Shown here piece by piece: positions 1 to 8,821 of a stretch of 43,989 bases of DNA. Made by a program: the position numbers and the translations under genes. The notes under the pieces are model-generated. The model ran no database searches. It was not told where the DNA came from and saw nothing but the letters and a program-made list of their open reading frames with translations. Position 1 is the first letter of the stretch. Each line of letters begins with the position of its first letter. The stretch lies in NCBI GenBank assembly GCA_002842495.1, contig PHDB01000027.1:1-43989 (forward strand). Direction: 5' to 3'. Source of the DNA: Bacteroidetes bacterium HGW-Bacteroidetes-6. Its GTDB lineage: Bacteria > Bacteroidota > Bacteroidia > Bacteroidales > DTU049.

Positions 1-622
1 TTATCAGATACACATCGTCCCATGGATTTAATATAGTGCTTTCGCCTTCAATCCATTCGTGATAGCGAGTCGAAGACCAGCTGATTGTTCCTTCACTTGT
101 AGTCACTGTTCCGTTCACAACCAAAGTGTAAGTAAGATTCGAAGATGTATTGTGTCCGTTGTTGGTGAGTGTTTTAACTCCCTGAATATAATTATCGTTC
201 ACATAATAATTGTGGGGAGTAACAGTAATTACAGAGCCACTGTCGCGATACCAACCCGTAATACTCATTTCAACAGATCCCCTGCGATAGCGGCCATCGC
301 TTCCCAAACAATTTGTTGTTCCAAAATCCACAATCACAGTTTTTGGAAATGTTATCAAATCGAATGGTGTAATGGTAAGTGTTGCACAACTACTCAGAAC
401 ATGCTCCGATGTTTTAGTCCCTTCGACCGAGTCTTGTGCTGAATTAACACCATCAGTAGCCTGACGAAAAACATCGTCGAACATATTTTCGGCAGTAGCA
501 TTGTCAATTGCCGAGCGATAGTTATTTTCGTTGTTGTTTTCATCATCTTTGCGACAAGAAGACACAACTACAACACCAGCAAAAGCGATTATCAATGAAA
601 TCAGAAAAAAGCTTTTTTTCAT
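1..622 (-). CDS. Surface-type lipoprotein, 3' end missing
   Basis: An open frame of about 207 codons starts with ATG at 622 and runs off the left edge. The N-terminus is a lipoprotein signal peptide: MKKS, a hydrophobic stretch, then VVVSSC. The residues after the cysteine are RKDDE, close to the QKDDE-type export signal that sends lipoproteins to the cell surface in Bacteroidota. The rest is rich in Thr, Ser, Asn and Gly with no domain I recognise. It lies 50 bp downstream of folA on the same strand and may be read with that operon or separately. Function is unknown. The gene call is firm; surface display is inferred from the signal. Confidence 0.75.
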   Translation of the reverse strand, partial: MKKSFFLISLIIAFAGVVVVSSCRKDDENNNENNYRSAIDNATAENMFDDVFRQATDGVNSAQDSVEGTKTSEHVLSSCATLTITPFDLITFPKTVIVDFGTTNCLGSDGRYRRGSVEMSITGWYRDSGSVITVTPHNYYVNDNYIQGVKTLTNNGHNTSSNLTYTLVVNGTVTTSEGTISWSSTRYHEWIEGESTILNPWDDVYLI

Positions 623-671
623 ATCTGTTTTTGTTTTGATTTTAGACCTGTTTAAATCCTAAAAGTAAAAA

Positions 672-1175
672 TCAACCTTTCCGACTTAATGTCAGATAAC
701 GGTATTGAATACCACTTTTCGAATCAGTCATCACCTCAGACTCTTCGTCGAGCGACCAGTCGTCAGAGCTAAGTTCCGGAAAAAACGTATCGGTATCAAA
801 GTTCCCAACAACGCGCGTAAGATATATTTTTGAGGCATATTGTAAAAACTGGCTATACATACTCTCGCCGCCAATGATAAAGTTTTCGGAATCATTTTTA
901 CAAATTTCCAATACTTCGGACAAGGTGCTTGTTTCGGTGGCTCCCTCTTCGCCAAGCGGATCTGGAGTTAGCACAACACTACGCCTGTCGGGCAATGGAC
1001 GTTTTGGCAACGAAAACCATGTGTTGCGTCCCATAATAATGGTATGCCCGGTTGTAATAGCCCTGAATCGCTTCAGGTCGTCGGACAAATGCCATGGCAA
1101 TGTATTTTTGATTCCGATGCCGTTTTTGCTGTCGGCGGCAACAATGATGCTGAGGTTGGGGATTATTTGTGTCAT
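672..1175 (-). CDS. folA: Dihydrofolate reductase
   Basis: Reduces dihydrofolate to tetrahydrofolate with NADPH in the cytoplasm, regenerating the cofactor that thymidylate synthase oxidises. The 167-residue product has the family pattern: N-terminal strand LSIIVAADSKNGIG, then LPWHLSDDLKRF with the catalytic Asp near residue 33, MGRNTWFSLP, the NADPH-loop IIGGESMYSQFL, and TRV further on. The frame stays open up to 1235, but those extra 20 codons are translated from a dispersed repeat (FDKLNMTR), and the conserved fold begins at MTQIIPNLS, so I start at 1175. It follows thyA by about 100 bp and shares its pathway; the rlpA-thyA-folA order suggests one transcript. Confidence 0.95.
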   Translation of the reverse strand: MTQIIPNLSIIVAADSKNGIGIKNTLPWHLSDDLKRFRAITTGHTIIMGRNTWFSLPKRPLPDRRSVVLTPDPLGEEGATETSTLSEVLEICKNDSENFIIGGESMYSQFLQYASKIYLTRVVGNFDTDTFFPELSSDDWSLDEESEVMTDSKSGIQYRYLTLSRKG

Positions 1176-1194
1176 ACTTTTTACCTTTTTTCGC

Positions 1195-1269
1195 GTCATA
1201 TTGAGCTTGTCGAAATGTGACTCATTCAAAAACATCTATTGTCATACTTCGCGACAAGCTCAGCATGAC
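1195..1269. repeat. Inverted pair of REP-like 27-29 bp repeats between thyA and folA
   Basis: The first unit (1195-1221) reads GTCATATTGAGCTTGTCG followed by AAATGTGAC. The second (1241-1269) is the same kind of unit on the opposite strand, containing CGACAAGCTCAGCATGAC. The cores TGAGCTTGTCG and CGACAAGCTCA are perfectly complementary over 11 bp, so the RNA could form a hairpin between the two genes. A 27-bp relative lies inside the glycosyltransferase gene at 26185-26211. From memory, this sequence type is common between genes in Bacteroidota and other bacteria. Confidence 0.75.
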
Positions 1270-1278
1270 TTAATAAAA

Positions 1279-2073
1279 TCAAACAGCGACCTCGGCTTTG
1301 ATATGCGAATGCGGATCGTAGCCAATAATTGAAAAATCGTCGAATTTGAAATCGAAAATATTATTCACCTCTCTATTCATTTCGAGCTTTGGAAGTGGTC
1401 GCAACTCGCGACTCAACTGTAGTTTTGCCTGGTCGATATGGTTCAGATACAAATGTGCATCGCCCAAAGTATGAATAAATTCGCCGACTTTCAAATTGGT
1501 GACCTGAGCTACCATGTGAATCAGAAAAGCGTAGGAAGCTATATTGAATGGAACACCAATAAAAATATCGGCACTTCGCTGATAAAGCTGGCACGAAAGT
1601 TTTCCATCGGCCACATAGAATTGAAACATAATGTGGCATGGAGGCAATTTCATTTGCGGTATTTCGGACACATTCCACGCACTCACCAGTAAACGACGCG
1701 AATCGGGGTTTTTCTTAATCTGCTCAATCAATTCCGAAATCTGATCGGTTGTTTTGCCGTCGCTGCCTTTCCAGCTTCTCCACTGCGAGCCGTAAACCGG
1801 TCCAAGTTCGCCATTTTCGTCGGCCCACTCATCCCAGATGGTAACGCCATTTTCATGCAAATAATTAATGTTGGTTTCCCCTTTCAAAAACCAAAGCAAT
1901 TCGTGCAGAATACTTCGCGTATGCAGCTTTTTGGTTGTGAGCAGTGGAAATCCATCCTGCAAATTGTAGCGCATCTGATATCCAAAAACGCTGATGGTAC
2001 CCGTTCCGGTACGGTCGGTTTTACGGACTCCATTATCGAGCACATGCCTCATTAAATCGTGGTACTGTTTCAT
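1279..2073 (-). CDS. thyA: Thymidylate synthase
   Basis: Methylates dUMP to dTMP using methylenetetrahydrofolate, releasing dihydrofolate for FolA. The 264-residue product has the same length as the E. coli enzyme, and the catalytic cysteine falls at residue 146 in LPPCH. Other signatures are RTGTGT near the N-terminus, [11 protein letters not shown], the phosphate-binding [28 protein letters not shown] and the C-terminal IKAEVAV. Its ATG overlaps the rlpA stop codon (ATGA), so translation of the two is probably coupled. The call is secure. Confidence 0.97.
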   Translation of the reverse strand: MKQYHDLMRHVLDNGVRKTDRTGTGTISVFGYQMRYNLQDGFPLLTTKKLHTRSILHELLWFLKGETNINYLHENGVTIWDEWADENGELGPVYGSQWRSWKGSDGKTTDQISELIEQIKKNPDSRRLLVSAWNVSEIPQMKLPPCHIMFQFYVADGKLSCQLYQRSADIFIGVPFNIASYAFLIHMVAQVTNLKVGEFIHTLGDAHLYLNHIDQAKLQLSRELRPLPKLEMNREVNNIFDFKFDDFSIIGYDPHSHIKAEVAV

Positions 2074-2900
2074 TCTCCCTGTTTTTCTATGGTTGATTCC
2101 GGGTGCCCAAATTTAACCAAAAAACAGCCCGGATACAATTTGCTTAACTTGTTTTTCAGAATTATGGCTTCTTCCTGCGTACTGCATTTTCCACAAAGCA
2201 CCCGAAACCATGTTTTTCCATTCAATTTCACTTGCCAAACTCGTGTTTCGGGATATTTCCCATCGACTTTTCGCCACAGGTTTTCGGCATTTGTCTGTAC
2301 ACCAAAACTGCCCAGTTGCACTGAAAAAAATGTTGATGAGTCGGGACTAAGAGCTTCGTATCGTACAGCTTCAACCTGCGCCGTTGTATTTTTCGCTGGC
2401 TGCGTTTTTTCGGTCTGACTTTCAACTTTCGCAACTACAACTGCCTTACTGTTTTTCGATGCCAGCAGCGGTCTGTTAATTGGAGCAGTTCCAATTATTT
2501 CGCAATCGACCGTTACTAATCCTTGATAAATGAAGTCGAGTGTATCGGCTGCAGCTTTACTCAAATCGATCATGCGGCCAGCAATAAAAGGGCCTCGATC
2601 GTTGATTTTCACCACACACGATTTTCCATTACTTGTATTGGTGACCCGCAAAAGTGTACCGAAAGCAAGTTGTTTGTGAGCAGCCGTCATCGAATCTTGC
2701 GAAAAAATTTCGCCGCTTGCAGTTGCTCTTCCATGAAAAGGAACGCCATAGTATGATGCAACACCTGTAAATTTAGTACCGACTTGCGCATAAAGACTTC
2801 CTGACATTAGTAAACATATTAAAATAACCAGAACAAAATAAAAACCCAGGGCCCCTTTCTCTGTTCGTTTATTTATATACAAGACAGTTTTTATACTCAC
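2070..2900 (-). CDS. rlpA: RlpA-type septal ring lytic transglycosylase with SPOR domain
   Basis: A 276-residue secreted or envelope-anchored protein. A hydrophobic segment at about residues 19-38 ends in LYAQ. It is followed by the RlpA double-psi beta-barrel (about 42-140: [53 protein letters not shown]). The C-terminal SPOR domain (about 192-270: [26 protein letters not shown]) binds glycan strands without stem peptides at the septum. Family members cleave such glycans during division. The start is GTG at 2900; no ATG fits the signal peptide, and a TAnnTTTG box lies 17 bp upstream. The stop overlaps the thyA start. Confidence 0.88.
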   Translation of the reverse strand: MSIKTVLYINKRTEKGALGFYFVLVILICLLMSGSLYAQVGTKFTGVASYYGVPFHGRATASGEIFSQDSMTAAHKQLAFGTLLRVTNTSNGKSCVVKINDRGPFIAGRMIDLSKAAADTLDFIYQGLVTVDCEIIGTAPINRPLLASKNSKAVVVAKVESQTEKTQPAKNTTAQVEAVRYEALSPDSSTFFSVQLGSFGVQTNAENLWRKVDGKYPETRVWQVKLNGKTWFRVLCGKCSTQEEAIILKNKLSKLYPGCFLVKFGHPESTIEKQGE

Positions 2901-2917
2901 AAGTCTTTTTTAATAAG

Positions 2918-2925
2918 CAAATATA
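2918..2925 (-). promoter_or_regulatory. -7 promoter box for rlpA-thyA-folA
   Basis: TATATTTG on the minus strand matches the Bacteroidota -7 consensus TAnnTTTG. It lies 17 bp before the GTG start of rlpA and supports that start. No convincing -33 TTTG is visible. Confidence 0.55.
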
Positions 2926-2951
2926 CACAATAATAAAATGATTCCTTTTTC

Positions 2952-2991
2952 AAAAAAACAGCCATCAAACCGCAATGGGCTTAATGGCTGT
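2952..2991 (-). terminator. Intrinsic terminator after the giant T9SS gene
   Basis: On the minus strand ACAGCCAT (ending at 2984) pairs with ATGGCTGT (2965-2958), and a run of seven T follows. It lies 38 bp past the stop of the gene that starts at 7756. Confidence 0.75.
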
Positions 2992-3028
2992 AAGAAAACA
3001 AGGAGACCTTGTATAGTTAAATCAGTGC

Positions 3029-6000
3029 CTAATGTAGTATCTGCATTTTTATTGCACTAATTTCAACGGTTGTCGAAATTATAATGATATAAGTGCCACT
3101 TGCCAAATTGGTCAGGTCAAGATCGAGGTTATGCTCATTCACATTTTTCCGCATAAATACAAGCTTTCCATAGATATCGGTCACCATGGCATCCTGAATG
3201 ATTTGTTGCGACTCAATACGTGTAAAACCATCCGACGGGTTCGGGTACACAATCAATACATTTGTTCCGGTAATGGTCTCGTCAATTCCAACATTGTTGA
3301 TTTTGAAATATGCATCCACCATTGTACCCGCAGTAATAGTCATTGAATGTGGATTGTCGTTGTACTCAACCCCGTCAATGATCCATTTTTCAAAGATATA
3401 ACCGGGAGATGGATATGCATTTAAGTCAACCACAGTACCATCATTGATATAATGAATCCCCTGAGGAGGAGTAGTAGTTCCGCTACCGATATTGGATACA
3501 ATAAGCTGGTATTGTGTTGCGGTTGATGAATCGAAAAACACCTGTACGGTTGTATCCTGTATCACGGTCAGATCAAGCGACTGTGAATAGAATTCTGTTC
3601 CCCCAATAATCCACTTACTGAATTGGAAGCCTTGCGAGGGCGATGCATACAAGTGAACAACATCATTAATATTTACACTGCTATATCCGCTTCCGGGCAT
3701 CGTTGTTCCCTGACCAGAGGCAACTTCGATATTAAGTACACGTGTCTCGGAAAAATAGGCCTGTACCGAAATATTCGAGTCAACCACGATGCTAGCCTGA
3801 GGATTATAAATCTCTGTTCCATTGACAAGCCATTTTACAAAAGCATTCTGGGCTGCAGGATTGGCACTCAGATCAATCGTAGATCCTGCTGTAATCAGAT
3901 GTGATCCTGCCGGCGGCACCGTAGTTCCGTTTCCGTCAACCGATAAATTCATGAGATATTGAGTGGCCGTTGTTGCAGTAAAATAGGCAGTAGCATTAGT
4001 ATTTGCTGTCATATTAATGGCAATAGAAGGGTCGGTGTAAACCTGTGAGCCGACAATCCACTTCTGGAATTCATATCCAGACGATGGAGAGGCATACAGA
4101 TAAACCGAAGTTCCTTCGCGGTAAGTATTAACGCCGGCACCAGGATATGTAACGCCCTGTCCCACTTGAGTGACAGACAAATCGTAAGTTTTATAAAACA
4201 ATGCATTGAGGTAAACATCATGCGATACTTGATCGTCGCATTGCGACTGAAGTGTAAATTTCAATCCATTGTACTGCATAGCGGTTGGACCTTTGCTAAC
4301 AGTTACAGTTGCGTTTACAACACCACCCGCAGGAATAGTGTAGGGGTAAGGTACATTTCCCACAACAGGACCTCCGCCAATTGTTAAAACAGCTCCATCG
4401 GGGTTGCTCGTATGGTCAAAAATCAAATCGTAAGTCATCTGTTCATTGCTTTCGCTTGTGTTGGCAAGTTGAAGTATATAGACAGCCTGATTGCTCTCCT
4501 CTACTTCCTGATAGTATGTATTGGAAATCATCTGCAACTGTTCCCTGTGAAGTGTACCCTCTTCCCATGGACAACTTGAACGGCCAGCAATTTGGCGAAA
4601 CACAGGTGTTCCATAAACCGAATCTTCGGCAACAACAACCATATAACTATCACCGTTATCGTCATCGGATAGAACATAACCTACAGTTGTAGTACTGGTA
4701 CTTCCATTTTCAGCTACATTGCCCCAAGTTGATCGACCACGAACAGCAACTCCACCTGTAAGTCCAACCCCATTAATTGTCAATCCCAAATCAACAGCAA
4801 CACCGTAATCGAGATAATAATTCATTTCAAGCGAATGTGAACTTGAGGATTCTGTTGCCATTGAACTCTCGTACGATGTCCCACCACTAAAAGAGATTGT
4901 ATCGACTGCAGCTGCATTCGCAATATGGTCGTGATTGAGAGCTACAATCTGCTCCCAAACGTCCAATTGATTCTCATAATATTCAGCTGTATCGGTAGAA
5001 CCAGATGCATTGTACAAATCGGCAATGTACTGCAACTCGGGGATAATTACTTCTTCAATATGCTTTTCAGTGTAAATGAAAGTTGTTTCAATGCCATTGG
5101 GTTGCATCATCAGTACAACACTGTCTTTTAGCTGACATGCATTGAAATCATAAAGCACTGCGTCGCTAAGTGCATATAGCATGTTTAATGCTCCTCCAAC
5201 ATACACATCGCCTTCTCCTCCAATCATATCAACATTGCCCGATGTTTCAAACCTTTGAGTTGCAGTTGTTGTTACTGAGCTGCACCAATTGGACAGACCA
5301 CTTGTTCCAAAACCTAAATTTGCCGTAACATCAGCAGTCATATCCAGATCCATCGAAACTTCAGCTCCAAAACCGGTTGAGACTGAAATATCCGGACCTG
5401 CGTGAACAGCTAAATATGTATCAACACTACCTTCTTGGAGAAAAGTATTTGTGAAAGAACTTGTTATACTTTCGTTCTGCTCTAAGTAGCTATAACTTGC
5501 ATCGCCCGGAGGATTATGAAGTATGTGAAAAGGCATATCCGGTGTTACAGTTGTAAATGTCTGCGATCTTGGGTTATGTCCAAGAACAATTACGTCGTAA
5601 GAAACGGTATCAATTACACTAGAGCAATAAAGAATGGCTTCGAACGATTTCTTATGATCGGGAAATGCTGTATTGGGAGTTCCTGGAATAAGGTGGTAGT
5701 GAATTGTATCTCCCTGTGCATAATAAACTGTATCGTATCTGAAAGTAAGATCATTCGACGAAACATTTTCGATAATAACAACATGCCCATCGCCGGCCGG
5801 GCACGAATAAATATCTAAAGTTTCCGTTGCAACAATATCAAGAGTATAATCAACACGTTGATTCAGCAATGGAACAACTTCACCAGAACAAGTAACAATA
5901 TCATCAACATTATTCACAATTAACTCCGGAGAACGGCGGAAAATAAAATCGTGTGTAAGAGTATCGCCATGAAAAAGAGTTGTGTCTTTAATTGTCAGAT

Positions 6001-7756
6001 TAACAGTATCTTCATTGATAAAATAATTATTTACCTCCAGAGAAGTAACAACGCCTTCATTGAACGATGTAAATTCAATCAAATCAATTTTGTACTTATT
6101 GGATGGGATTTTTATGGAGAAATACCCATTTGCATCGGTAATAAGAGTGTCGCTAAAGCAGGTGTTTTCGAAGTCAAACACCCTGAGCTTTGCTACTCCG
6201 ATGTATGTGTTGCAACTTCCCAAAAAATGACCATCCAATACATATTTGGTTGTATCATTAAAATTTATACCTGTTTTATCTGCTGTTATCGTTTCTACTC
6301 TTTGCAATGGAGAGAATTCATGCTCGCCAAGCTGAGGCTTAATAGTATAAACACCACCAGATGAAATTGTCAAATCATAATCGCCATTTGCATCGGTAAC
6401 AACACCTGTATTAAGTCCGTTAACGTACATTTCAACCCCTTTAATAGGACATCCATACAGCAAAATAGTTCCCGATGCCAAAAACGATGAGGTATCTGTG
6501 AAATTGACATACTGTGCGCCAGGAATTGTTTGATTCAATGTAACGTTGGTACTTTCAGGATTATACCCTCTGCCGCCAGTTGTATCGGGCTTTACAGAAT
6601 ATGTAGCACCCAAATAATAATAGACGTTATTTATGGTATATTCACCATTAGAGTTTGTTGTAGCAGAATAAGTTGTTTGCGGGCAGGTCGAAGTTGGGCT
6701 ATCGGGCATTGCAGGCCCCTGAAGAGTTGCAACAACCTGCATATTTGGAACTCCTACTCCAGTTGGGGTTGTGACCGTGCCACTGATTCTCCCGTTTGAA
6801 ACAATTTTGCCATAAGCTGTATCAATGATGTTATCCGACAACGGCAACACCTTGGTAATATATCTATAACTATAGCCTGGGATTAATGTAGCCGCAGCAT
6901 CTTCATATGCAGTAGCATAAATACTACTGCTATTTACTATTTCAATAGATGTTGTTCCATCGTAGCGGTTCAAAAGATAACCTGTTGGATTATTGACATC
7001 TGTAAAGCTCGACCAGCTTAGTACAACTTTGTTGCTGTAATTGCTTGTTGCATCCAGATTCATATTGAATACCGAGCCGTTATTACCGGTTGGAGCATTT
7101 ACAAGCGAATTGTTGACCAAACCGCGAACAGTATATACTCCACTGGCTCCTGCAGGAAGACCGCTGTGTGTAAACGTGGTGGTTCCTGCTGCGAGGTCGC
7201 CGCTGACCTGTGTACCATCACGGTAAACACGGTATTTGTGCGTATTGAACTGCTCATTATCGGACCACGTAACAATTACCCTGTCGCCATATTTCCCATC
7301 TGTGGCCGACACACCGGAAACCGGATTATAGGATGCCAGACTTTGCAGATATGTACTGCTTGTACTCGAATAAGTCAGTGCTCCTGCATAGGGCCAAAGG
7401 CAATAATAATGGTCGCATACAACCCTTATGGAAACGCTTGAATTGGGGGCCAGATCTTTACAGTCAAATGTATGCGATGCATCGAACCATTCATTGTATT
7501 GCAACCAGACTGTTTCACTATATACTTCCGTTCCGTTCCTATACCAGTGAACTACAGAATAGTCGTTGTTTCCAACACAGGCATTCCGGCCCTTATAAGT
7601 GGCCGTGACAGTAGTTGTTGTTGAGCTTATATTGTACAATGTGTTTTCCGATTGCGCTCTCAGACAATCAGGAGAAAAGAGAAGTACAACACCGAGCAGT
7701 AAAAATCCCATCAGAGAAATGCATCTCCGTACAGGCTTGAAGTAAATACTATTCAT
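3029..7756 (-). CDS. Giant T9SS-secreted multidomain surface protein
   Basis: About 1575 residues. A signal peptide (MNSIYFKPVRR, hydrophobic core, LRAQS) is followed by fibronectin-III-like modules, then three carboxypeptidase-regulatory-like modules (for example SGTVTTPTGVGVPNMQVVAT), then a long unclassified centre of roughly 500 residues. Four tandem repeats of about 74 residues resembling the divergent InlB B-repeat come next, and a T9SS type A sorting domain (VYPNPSDGF, DIYGKLV, LASGTYIIII) ends the protein. The sorting domain implies outer-membrane export and cell-surface attachment or release. No catalytic site is visible; adhesion or structure is likely. The frame is open to 7801, but a TACTTTTG promoter box at 7776-7783 lies between that start and ATG 7756, so I use 7756. 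Confidence 0.88.
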   Translation of the reverse strand: MNSIYFKPVRRCISLMGFLLLGVVLLFSPDCLRAQSENTLYNISSTTTTVTATYKGRNACVGNNDYSVVHWYRNGTEVYSETVWLQYNEWFDASHTFDCKDLAPNSSVSIRVVCDHYYCLWPYAGALTYSSTSSTYLQSLASYNPVSGVSATDGKYGDRVIVTWSDNEQFNTHKYRVYRDGTQVSGDLAAGTTTFTHSGLPAGASGVYTVRGLVNNSLVNAPTGNNGSVFNMNLDATSNYSNKVVLSWSSFTDVNNPTGYLLNRYDGTTSIEIVNSSSIYATAYEDAAATLIPGYSYRYITKVLPLSDNIIDTAYGKIVSNGRISGTVTTPTGVGVPNMQVVATLQGPAMPDSPTSTCPQTTYSATTNSNGEYTINNVYYYLGATYSVKPDTTGGRGYNPESTNVTLNQTIPGAQYVNFTDTSSFLASGTILLYGCPIKGVEMYVNGLNTGVVTDANGDYDLTISSGGVYTIKPQLGEHEFSPLQRVETITADKTGINFNDTTKYVLDGHFLGSCNTYIGVAKLRVFDFENTCFSDTLITDANGYFSIKIPSNKYKIDLIEFTSFNEGVVTSLEVNNYFINEDTVNLTIKDTTLFHGDTLTHDFIFRRSPELIVNNVDDIVTCSGEVVPLLNQRVDYTLDIVATETLDIYSCPAGDGHVVIIENVSSNDLTFRYDTVYYAQGDTIHYHLIPGTPNTAFPDHKKSFEAILYCSSVIDTVSYDVIVLGHNPRSQTFTTVTPDMPFHILHNPPGDASYSYLEQNESITSSFTNTFLQEGSVDTYLAVHAGPDISVSTGFGAEVSMDLDMTADVTANLGFGTSGLSNWCSSVTTTATQRFETSGNVDMIGGEGDVYVGGALNMLYALSDAVLYDFNACQLKDSVVLMMQPNGIETTFIYTEKHIEEVIIPELQYIADLYNASGSTDTAEYYENQLDVWEQIVALNHDHIANAAAVDTISFSGGTSYESSMATESSSSHSLEMNYYLDYGVAVDLGLTINGVGLTGGVAVRGRSTWGNVAENGSTSTTTVGYVLSDDDNGDSYMVVVAEDSVYGTPVFRQIAGRSSCPWEEGTLHREQLQMISNTYYQEVEESNQAVYILQLANTSESNEQMTYDLIFDHTSNPDGAVLTIGGGPVVGNVPYPYTIPAGGVVNATVTVSKGPTAMQYNGLKFTLQSQCDDQVSHDVYLNALFYKTYDLSVTQVGQGVTYPGAGVNTYREGTSVYLYASPSSGYEFQKWIVGSQVYTDPSIAINMTANTNATAYFTATTATQYLMNLSVDGNGTTVPPAGSHLITAGSTIDLSANPAAQNAFVKWLVNGTEIYNPQASIVVDSNISVQAYFSETRVLNIEVASGQGTTMPGSGYSSVNINDVVHLYASPSQGFQFSKWIIGGTEFYSQSLDLTVIQDTTVQVFFDSSTATQYQLIVSNIGSGTTTPPQGIHYINDGTVVDLNAYPSPGYIFEKWIIDGVEYNDNPHSMTITAGTMVDAYFKINNVGIDETITGTNVLIVYPNPSDGFTRIESQQIIQDAMVTDIYGKLVFMRKNVNEHNLDLDLTNLASGTYIIIISTTVEISAIKMQILH
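3310..4192 (-). repeat. Four tandem InlB-B-like repeats (coding)
   Basis: Within the giant T9SS protein four consecutive units of about 74 residues share the scheme G-x-G-T-x-x-P-x-G, an acidic or Asn turn, LxASPxxGYxFxKW, then AYF or VFF. The shared parts include YLYASPSSGYEFQKWIVG and LYASPSQGFQFSKWIIGG. The units have diverged in DNA, so the array is old. Confidence 0.75.
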
Positions 7757-7775
7757 AAAAAGTGTTTTGATACAG

Positions 7776-7783
7776 CAAAAGTA
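7776..7783 (-). promoter_or_regulatory. -7 promoter box for the giant T9SS gene
   Basis: TACTTTTG on the minus strand, 19 bp before ATG 7756, with a TTG about 15 bp further upstream. It rules out the longer frame starting at 7801, whose first codon would be upstream of the transcript. Confidence 0.6.
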
Positions 7784-7838
7784 GCTGTATTTAAGGCTCA
7801 ATACAGAAGTAATACCTTAGAAAAACCTTAACAAAATA

Positions 7839-8798
7839 CTATATTTTATTTATGAATAAAGCAAGATTATCCGCTATTGAAAGCCCGAGTTTCTTTCTAA
7901 GACGAGAGCGGGATACATGAACACTTTCAAGCGTGTTGTGAGTGAGAGCAGAAATTTCCTTTGATGAAAAGCCCAGTTTGATATAGGCGACAAGCTTTTG
8001 CTCTGCCGGTGATAGTTTGGGGAAACGCTTTCCAAGCTTCTTAAAAAACCCAAGTTGAAGTTCCTCAAATCTGCGCTGAAAACCACCCCAGTCAATATTT
8101 CGGATTGAAACCGAGATTTCGGAAACGAGCTTTTTTACATTAGCAGTAACTTCTTCCGATTCACTTACACTACTGAGCTCTTTCAGTAAGTACCTTTGCA
8201 TATTATTCACATGTGTCAGCATCAGAGCATTGACTGCAAGTTCCTTCTTTCGTTTCTCGAGCAATACTTTTAACTTCCTCGATTTTTCCGCTTCTGCAAT
8301 AATAAGTTCATCCTTCTGACGATTGAGCTTCTGAAGTTCTTCATTCTGATTGCTGATCAGAGCTTCATTGTCTTTTATCTCAGTAATATCCCTAACATTC
8401 AAAACAATTGCATTGATGGCAGGATTCTCCAGATGATTCTGTCCTACCGCTTCCATCCATATATATGTTTTCGATTTGTGGATGTGCCGATATTGCACTT
8501 TAACCACTTCTTTTCCTGAGCATACTTTTATATATGCATCTCTGACTTTTTCGAGATCGTCAGGGTGTATGACTTTTTCAAAAGAGCCGAGTAATTCTTC
8601 CTTAGAAAAGCCTGTTACATCAGCTCCCGCTTCATTCAGATATATCTGATTTCCTTTTGCGTCCATCAACACAAAGGAATCGTTCGAATTCTGAATCATG
8701 AGCCGGAAGATTTCCTCGCTCATTTTTAAATCAAAAGCCGAAGCATCTCCTGTGTCAGACACAGAAGAATCAGTCTTTTCTTTGCAGGTTTTATTCAT
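7839..8798 (-). CDS. PAS-domain regulator with LuxR-type helix-turn-helix
   Basis: A 319-residue soluble protein. A PAS domain spans about residues 27-145 (EIFRLMIQNSNDSFVLMD, GFSKEELLG, the PAS-type HPDD, then VRDITEIKDNEA). A coiled coil of about 70 residues rich in Glu, Lys and Leu follows. The C-terminal DNA-binding domain (about 255-319) reads LSPAEQKLVAYIKLGFSSKE then LESVHVSRSRLRKKLG, the GerE/LuxR pattern. No receiver or kinase domain is present, so the PAS domain is the likely sensor; its ligand is unknown. It starts 23 bp after the nucleoside transporter gene and is probably in the same operon, which suggests but does not prove control of nucleoside uptake. Confidence 0.85.
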   Translation of the reverse strand: MNKTCKEKTDSSVSDTGDASAFDLKMSEEIFRLMIQNSNDSFVLMDAKGNQIYLNEAGADVTGFSKEELLGSFEKVIHPDDLEKVRDAYIKVCSGKEVVKVQYRHIHKSKTYIWMEAVGQNHLENPAINAIVLNVRDITEIKDNEALISNQNEELQKLNRQKDELIIAEAEKSRKLKVLLEKRKKELAVNALMLTHVNNMQRYLLKELSSVSESEEVTANVKKLVSEISVSIRNIDWGGFQRRFEELQLGFFKKLGKRFPKLSPAEQKLVAYIKLGFSSKEISALTHNTLESVHVSRSRLRKKLGLSIADNLALFINKI

Positions 8799-8821
8799 CC
8801 GGGAAATTACAGATCAGGTAA

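Noticed and set aside
3310..4192. CRISPR or non-coding repeat array
   Set aside because: The repeats are codon-phased units of about 74 residues with no identical direct repeats or spacers. The seven repeats at 23720-24985 were rejected as CRISPR for the same reason.
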